Part shown: piece after piece, positions 60,275-64,000 of the stretch
Layout: every line of letters begins with the position of its first letter
How positions within the stretch are numbered: the stretch's first letter is position 1
Origin: UBA10649 sp965278945
Lineage (GTDB): Bacteria; Actinomycetota; Actinomycetes; S36-B12
Assembly (NCBI GenBank): GCA_965278945.1
Contig: OZ257128.1
Location: 2,666,001-2,730,000, forward strand
Length of the DNA stretch: 64,000 bases
Direction: 5' to 3'
The notes under the pieces: model-generated
Seen by the model: only the letters and a program-made list of their open reading frames with translations
Told to the model about the DNA's origin: nothing
Database searches by the model: none
Position numbers and translations under genes: made by a program

Positions 60275-60691
60275 CTATCCCTGGCGTACGAGTTCAACCA
60301 CGGGGATGATCCGTGTGGTCTTCGCCTGGTACTCGGCGAATCCGGGGTACTTCTCGGCCTGACGTGCGTAGACGCTCGCCCGCTCGTCCTCGGGTAGGGG
60401 ATGGGCTGTCGCGCTGAAGGTGTCCGTCCCCAGTTCGACCGTCACTGCCGACGTCTTCACGAGGTTGCGGAACCAGTCAGGATCCGTGTCGGCGCCGGCC
60501 TTGGACGCAAACACGAACAGCCGTCCGTCCTCGTCGCGGTACATCATCGGGCTCACCCGCTCAAGACCCGACTTGGCACCGGTCGTGTGCAGCAGGAGCA
60601 GTGGCGCGCCCTCGAACTGACCGCCGACCTTGCCTTCGTTGGCACGGAACTCCTCGATGATCTTGGCGTTCCAGTCGTTGTACTCGCTCAT
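60275..60691 (-). CDS. Deazaflavin (F420)-dependent nitroreductase-family protein
   Basis: A 138-aa DDN-like split-barrel protein. FRANEGKVGGQFEGAPLLLL and the F420-binding block HTTGAKSGLERVSPMMY are diagnostic, followed by FVFASKAGADTDPDWFRNL. Mycobacterial relatives reduce quinones or nitroimidazoles with F420H2. ATG 60691 has a strong SD (ggagga). The presence of this gene implies the host makes F420. The substrate is unknown. Confidence 0.9.
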   Translation of the reverse strand: MSEYNDWNAKIIEEFRANEGKVGGQFEGAPLLLLHTTGAKSGLERVSPMMYRDEDGRLFVFASKAGADTDPDWFRNLVKTSAVTVELGTDTFSATAHPLPEDERASVYARQAEKYPGFAEYQAKTTRIIPVVELVRQG

Positions 60692-60742
60692 GGCTTCCTC
60701 CGTCGTCGGCACGTCTCCATGGCAGCGTATGCGCAGTGCGGG

Positions 60743-61384
60743 TCAGGAGCCCAGCGGCAAAGTGAATCTCCAGCCTTGGGCAAGGCGCTCGCGCACGACC
60801 CTCTGAACAGCCGCAATCGTGCCCCACCGGTCGCCCCCGCCGTCGTGCATCACCACGAGCTCACCGGGCGTCATCGCCCGACGAAGATTGGACTCGAGCA
60901 CTAGGGGATCCTGCGTATTCCAGTCATCGATCGTGTTGATGACTGCCAGCGGCTGCATCCCCAGCGACACCGCGGCGGCGGCCGAGTCTCCCCAGTTGCC
61001 ATTCGGGGCTCGGAAGTACGGCACGGTCGCGACGGAATCCCGCAGAGCGTCGCGAATGATCGTCAGGTTCTCCTCAAGATCGGCCCTCACTTCGGCTGGA
61101 CCCCACGCACCGAGGTCGGCGAACGTCGTCGTGTGATTGCCGAGAACATGACCGTCGTCCACGATCCGTCGAAGAACGTCCGCGCCCCCGTCGGCGAGGA
61201 TGCTCCGGCCCACAACGCAGAAGACAGCGCGTATCGCGTGCTCGCGGAGGAAGTCGAGCAGCGACTCGGTCACCGCGCCGTTCGGTCCATCGTCGAAGGT
61301 CAATGCAACGACGTTGCCGGTTCCGCTCGCGCGCTCGAGCGGCTGCGGAGTCAAGGCCTGCGCGACTATGCGATCGCCCGGCAA
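60743..61384 (-). CDS. Polysaccharide deacetylase (NodB-like) with altered metal site
   Basis: A 213-aa NodB-homology protein from a TTG start that overlaps the end of the LacI gene. Motif 1 is VALTFDDGPN (Asp31, Asp32). Motif 2 reads GNHTTTF: His84 is present but the second metal His is Phe88. Motif 3 is YFRAPNGNW, motif 4 IDDWNTQ and motif 5 LVVMHDGGGD. The missing His may reduce zinc binding and catalysis. No signal peptide is visible, so the start could lie elsewhere or the protein may be cytoplasmic. Confidence 0.85.
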   Translation of the reverse strand: MPGDRIVAQALTPQPLERASGTGNVVALTFDDGPNGAVTESLLDFLREHAIRAVFCVVGRSILADGGADVLRRIVDDGHVLGNHTTTFADLGAWGPAEVRADLEENLTIIRDALRDSVATVPYFRAPNGNWGDSAAAAVSLGMQPLAVINTIDDWNTQDPLVLESNLRRAMTPGELVVMHDGGGDRWGTIAAVQRVVRERLAQGWRFTLPLGS

Positions 61385-62367
61385 CTGGCGCGCTCGATGA
61401 GTGCAGTCGGCAGGCGTACATGCGTGTCCCGGTCCACCCCGTCGATGAGGTCGACCAGCAAGCGCAACGCTTCTGCGCCCATCTGCTGGAGCGGCTGGCT
61501 GATCGTGGTGAGCATCGGCGACGACAGAGCGGACTCCGGGACATTGTCGAATCCGATCACCGACAGGTCATCCGGCACGGACAAGCCCATCTCTCGAGCC
61601 ACCTCCATCATCGCGATGCCGGACAGGTCGTTCGCGGCGAAGACGGCGGTCGGGGGATCGGCCAGCGCCAGCAGCTCGTGCGCGGGGCCCTCTGCTCGAT
61701 CCTTGGCATAGCCGCCGAGCCGGACAAGCGACTCGTCGACCGGGATTCCCGCGTCCTGCATGGCCTGCCGGAAGCCAGCGTCACGAAGACGGGCCGACTC
61801 CAGGTCGGGCCTGCCACCGAGGAACCCGATCCGCCGGTGACCGAGGTCGAGCAGGTAACGCGTGGCCAGCATCGCGCCGGCGAAGCTGTCCGAATCCACG
61901 GTCGGCAGGCCCGACGGCCCGGTGTGCGGATCCACCGCCACCACCGGAATCCCGTAGCTGGCGTCGAGGACCGTCGGCGTCACGATGACCGCACCGTCGA
62001 TAAGAGTCCCGGACAGGCGCGACAGGTACCTGCGCTCCCAGCCGACCTCGGCACCACGACCGCCGCCGGAATAGGCCAGCAGTTCGTACCCGGTCGCGCT
62101 CAGCGCGGCCGACATGCCCTTGAGTAACTCGGTGGAGAAGGGTTCGAACTCAGCCACGAGGATCCCGAGCACATTGGTTCGGTGGCTGCGCAGGCTCTGC
62201 GCTCCCAGACTCGCCTCGTAACCCAGGGTGTCGATGACTTCCTGCACCCGCACCGCGGTCGACTGCGACACTCCATAGCGCCCATTGACCACCTTGGACA
62301 CCGTCGCGACCGAGACGCCGGCCGTGCGCGCGACGTCGGACATCTTCACCCGGGGACTGAACTCCAC
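61366..62367 (-). CDS. LacI-family transcriptional regulator
   Basis: A 333-aa protein. The HTH is VKMSDVARTAGVSVATVSKVVNG at residues 7-29 (split here into VKMSDVARTAGV and SVATVSKVVNG), then the hinge LGYEASLGAQSLRS. The periplasmic-binding-like domain has VLGILVAEFEPF and the dimer region VIGFDNVPESALSSP. It is divergent from the sugar-binding protein gene with an operator-like repeat between them, so it probably represses that transporter. Confidence 0.94.
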   Translation of the reverse strand: MEFSPRVKMSDVARTAGVSVATVSKVVNGRYGVSQSTAVRVQEVIDTLGYEASLGAQSLRSHRTNVLGILVAEFEPFSTELLKGMSAALSATGYELLAYSGGGRGAEVGWERRYLSRLSGTLIDGAVIVTPTVLDASYGIPVVAVDPHTGPSGLPTVDSDSFAGAMLATRYLLDLGHRRIGFLGGRPDLESARLRDAGFRQAMQDAGIPVDESLVRLGGYAKDRAEGPAHELLALADPPTAVFAANDLSGIAMMEVAREMGLSVPDDLSVIGFDNVPESALSSPMLTTISQPLQQMGAEALRLLVDLIDGVDRDTHVRLPTALIERASCRAIA

Positions 62368-62395
62368 GGCGTGATCCTAGTGAGGTTCATGTTAC

Positions 62396-62431
62396 GAAAA
62401 CGTTATCGATATCGATAGACATAACGTTTTC
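62396..62431. promoter_or_regulatory. Candidate LacI operator(s) between regulator and transporter
   Basis: GAAAACGTTAT (62396-62406) and ATAACGTTTTC (62421-62431) are perfect 11-base inverted arms. The spacer contains TATCGATATCGATA, itself a 14-base palindrome (62404-62417). Both are typical LacI-family operator shapes, and the region lies in the divergent promoter. Confidence 0.7.
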
Positions 62432-62488
62432 TACGCTGCGACACTCACCGACGATCGGGCAAGTCAACAACGACTGAGGGGACCGACG

Positions 62489-63850
62489 ATGGCAATAAAG
62501 CGCGGCGCCAGTGCAATCACGGCACTGGCCGCGACCGCTGCCCTCCTGGCCGCATGCAGTAGCGGCGGGGCAAGCGGCGAAAGTTCGACGACGAGCGGCA
62601 GCGACGACACTGCCGCGAGCAGCGCACCTGCTGCTTCGAGCGCGGCTAGTGACAGCGCAGAGCCGGTCACCCTCACGTGGTGGCACAACGGCACGAATGA
62701 TCCGCTCAAGGGCTACTGGGAGAAGGTCGCCGCGGACTACATGGCGATGAACCCGAACGTCACGATCGAGATCAGTGCGATTCAGAATGAGGAACTTCAG
62801 AAGACCAAGATCCCGGCCGCTCTTCAGGGCGACAACCCGCCGTCGCTCTACCAGCAGTGGGGTGGCGGAGAGCTCGCCGACCAGGTCGCTGCCGGCAAGG
62901 TCATGGACATCAGCGCGTTGGTCGGCGACTCGCTCGCACTCCAAGGCGGATCCGTTGCCGGGTGGCAGGTCGACGGAAAGACCTACGGAATTCCGTACAG
63001 CATGGGCGTCGAGGGCTTCTGGTACAACAAGGCCGACTTCGCCAAGGCAGGCATCACCACTCCGCCCGCGACGATGACGGAGTTCATGGACGCCATCCAG
63101 AAGCTGAAGGATGCCGGCATCACTCCCATCGCGGTTGGCGCGAAGGACAAGTGGCCGGCGGCTCACTACTGGTACAACTTCGCACTGCGCGACTGCCCGA
63201 CTGCGGTCATGCAGCAGGCCGGTATCGACAAGGTCTTCACCGACCCGTGCTTCGTCAAGGCGGGCGAGGACTTGCAGGCATTCCTCGACAGCGAGCCGTT
63301 CAACAAGGGCTTCCTCGGTACCCCGGCGCAGCAGGGTGCGACTAGCTCTGCCGGCCTCGTGGCCAATGGCAAGGCAGCGATGGAGCTCATGGGCCATTGG
63401 GACCCGGCCGTGATGGCGGATCTGACCGAGGATGGCAAGGGCCTTGGCGAGAACCTCGGCTGGTTTGCCTTCCCCGCGATCGAGGGCGGCCAGGGCGATC
63501 CCGGGGCAGCGCTCGGCGGCGGCGACGGATTCTCGTGCTCGGCTCAGGCTCCGCCTGAGTGCGCGGACTTCCTGAACTACATCGCGAGCGTGGCAGTCCA
63601 GACCGGATTTGCCGAGACCGGTGCAGGGCTTCCCGTGAGTGCGGGAGCTGAGGTCGGCGTAACCGACCCGAACATGGTGTCGCTTCTCGACTTCCGCAAC
63701 AACGCGAGCTACGTGCAGTTGTGGCTCGATGTCGCCTACGGCGGCAACATCGGAGGTGCCCTCAATGACGCGGTGGCGAACATGTTCGCCGGTCAGGGTT
63801 CGGCAACCGACATCGTCACGGCAATGAACGACGCGGCAGCGAGCCAGTAA
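62489..63850 (+). CDS. Sugar ABC transporter substrate-binding lipoprotein (CUT1 type)
   Basis: A 453-aa protein. The signal ends in AALLAACSSGG (lipobox Cys near 23), followed by a 30-residue Ser/Ala linker. The mature protein has the CUT1 pattern LTWWHNGTNDPLKGYW, QNEELQKTKIPAALQGDNPP, a DGKTYGIPYSMGVEGFWYN hinge region, and GKAAMELMGHWDP. Cys pairs (ALRDCPTA, FTDPCFVK) may be disulfides. An SD (gagggga) precedes the ATG. It delivers an oligo- or monosaccharide to a permease continuing beyond the window. Confidence 0.93.
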   Translation: MAIKRGASAITALAATAALLAACSSGGASGESSTTSGSDDTAASSAPAASSAASDSAEPVTLTWWHNGTNDPLKGYWEKVAADYMAMNPNVTIEISAIQNEELQKTKIPAALQGDNPPSLYQQWGGGELADQVAAGKVMDISALVGDSLALQGGSVAGWQVDGKTYGIPYSMGVEGFWYNKADFAKAGITTPPATMTEFMDAIQKLKDAGITPIAVGAKDKWPAAHYWYNFALRDCPTAVMQQAGIDKVFTDPCFVKAGEDLQAFLDSEPFNKGFLGTPAQQGATSSAGLVANGKAAMELMGHWDPAVMADLTEDGKGLGENLGWFAFPAIEGGQGDPGAALGGGDGFSCSAQAPPECADFLNYIASVAVQTGFAETGAGLPVSAGAEVGVTDPNMVSLLDFRNNASYVQLWLDVAYGGNIGGALNDAVANMFAGQGSATDIVTAMNDAAASQ

Positions 63851-63856
63851 CTGACG

Positions 63857-64000
63857 ATGGCTCACCCGGTCGATACCGCTGGCGTAACCAGCACAGCGCC
63901 ACGGCATAGCCCCGCCGACCACGCAGACGCGTGGTCGGCGGGGCCTTCGCCTGCTCGCGGGCGGGTCGAGACCCGAGGCGGACAGTGGCGCAAGCGGCTG
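63857..64000 (+). CDS. Possible start of ABC sugar permease (cut by window end)
   Basis: An open frame from ATG 63857, six bases after the binding-protein stop, runs to the window end. It encodes 48 residues, mostly Ala/Gly/Pro with a basic end (QWRKRL), like the cytoplasmic head of a CUT1 permease. No SD is clear, and a strong hairpin lies inside it, so the real start may be beyond the window. Confidence 0.35.
   Translation, partial: MAHPVDTAGVTSTAPRHSPADHADAWSAGPSPARGRVETRGGQWRKRL
63910..63943. terminator. Perfect 15-bp GC-rich stem-loop after the binding-protein gene
   Basis: CCCCGCCGACCACGC (63910-63924) pairs perfectly with GCGTGGTCGGCGGGG (63929-63943) around an AGAC loop. There is no T-run. 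Strong hairpins like this after binding-protein genes act as partial terminators or mRNA-stabilising ends. Confidence 0.6.

Noticed and set aside
1..64000. CRISPR arrays, rRNA, tRNA genes, replication origin
   Set aside because: No regularly spaced repeats, tRNA cloverleaf, rRNA sequence or DnaA-box cluster was seen on reading.

Overview
The window is a densely packed, high-GC stretch of a bacterial chromosome, almost certainly from an Actinomycetota (actinobacterial) organism. Supporting signs are GTG and TTG starts, 4-base start/stop overlaps (ATGA, GTGA), actinobacterial-type RpiB and cytochrome bd genes, a deazaflavin (F420)-type nitroreductase-like protein, a ROK regulator, and a DUF559/AbiEi-type protein. 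I see no rRNA, tRNA, CRISPR array or prophage structural genes. I cannot assign a genus from the sequence alone.

Region 1 (1-11.7 kb) is a long + strand catabolic run. It starts with the 3' part of a cytochrome P450 resembling GcoA/CYP255 aromatic O-demethylases. A gamma-glutamyl hydrolase-type gene lies on the other strand. Then come a homoprotocatechuate-type meta-cleavage set (HpaE-like aldehyde dehydrogenase, HpaD-like class III extradiol dioxygenase, HpaG-like FAH-fold enzyme), a [3Fe-4S]-type ferredoxin and a ferredoxin reductase. Translationally coupled after these are two small DUF202 membrane proteins, a PLP-dependent aromatic amino acid decarboxylase-like protein, an unrecognised 515-aa protein and a thiamine-diphosphate enzyme. 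The P450, ferredoxin and reductase could form one electron-transfer system feeding catechols to the ring-cleavage enzymes.

Region 2 (11.7-12.9 kb) is a 1.19-kb cassette: an AbiEi/DUF559-like gene bounded by 31-bp near-perfect inverted repeats that are themselves palindromic. Its left repeat supplies the stop codon of the preceding gene. Region 3 (12.9-24.8 kb) holds a secreted protein, a GAF-EAL phosphodiesterase, an SDR, a Gfo/Idh/MocA oxidoreductase, and a sugar-uptake operon (xylulokinase-like kinase, binding protein, single-domain ATPase, permease, ROK regulator, aldose epimerase). Small membrane or acidic proteins follow, one of them superinfection-immunity-like.

Region 4 (24.9-43.8 kb) is mixed housekeeping and accessory: DUF2252 protein, rpiB-cydA-cydB, a peptidoglycan-binding lipoprotein, a hydroxyacid dehydrogenase, an aminoglycoside-phosphotransferase-like kinase, a two-component system with a 50-aa lipoprotein gene, and a secreted protein. 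It continues with a luciferase-like/hemerythrin fusion, a MoaD-like/Asp-box protein pair, a channel-like protein with an altered filter, purU, a metal/cobalamin-receptor-like protein, an XRE-cupin regulator and a flavoprotein/methyltransferase fusion.

Region 5 (43.8-55.9 kb) is an unbroken - strand run: ppdK, a second P450, a SnoaL-like protein and zwf, then a non-phosphorylative sugar-acid pathway (SDR, zinc ADH, FAH-family hydrolase, SMP-30 lactonase, IclR regulator). An IlvD/Edd dehydratase is divergent from it. Region 6 (55.9-64 kb) has an intact IS30-family insertion (20-bp terminal repeats, CGC target duplication), a DUF4956/VTC-domain/carbohydrate-binding lipoprotein operon, a deazaflavin-type oxidoreductase, a polysaccharide deacetylase, and a LacI regulator divergent from a sugar ABC transporter cut by the window end. 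Convergent genes nearly always touch or overlap (four pairs share the tetranucleotide CTAG as a double stop). No gap over 300 bases without a gene was found; the longest is the 242-base gap at 21871-22112.
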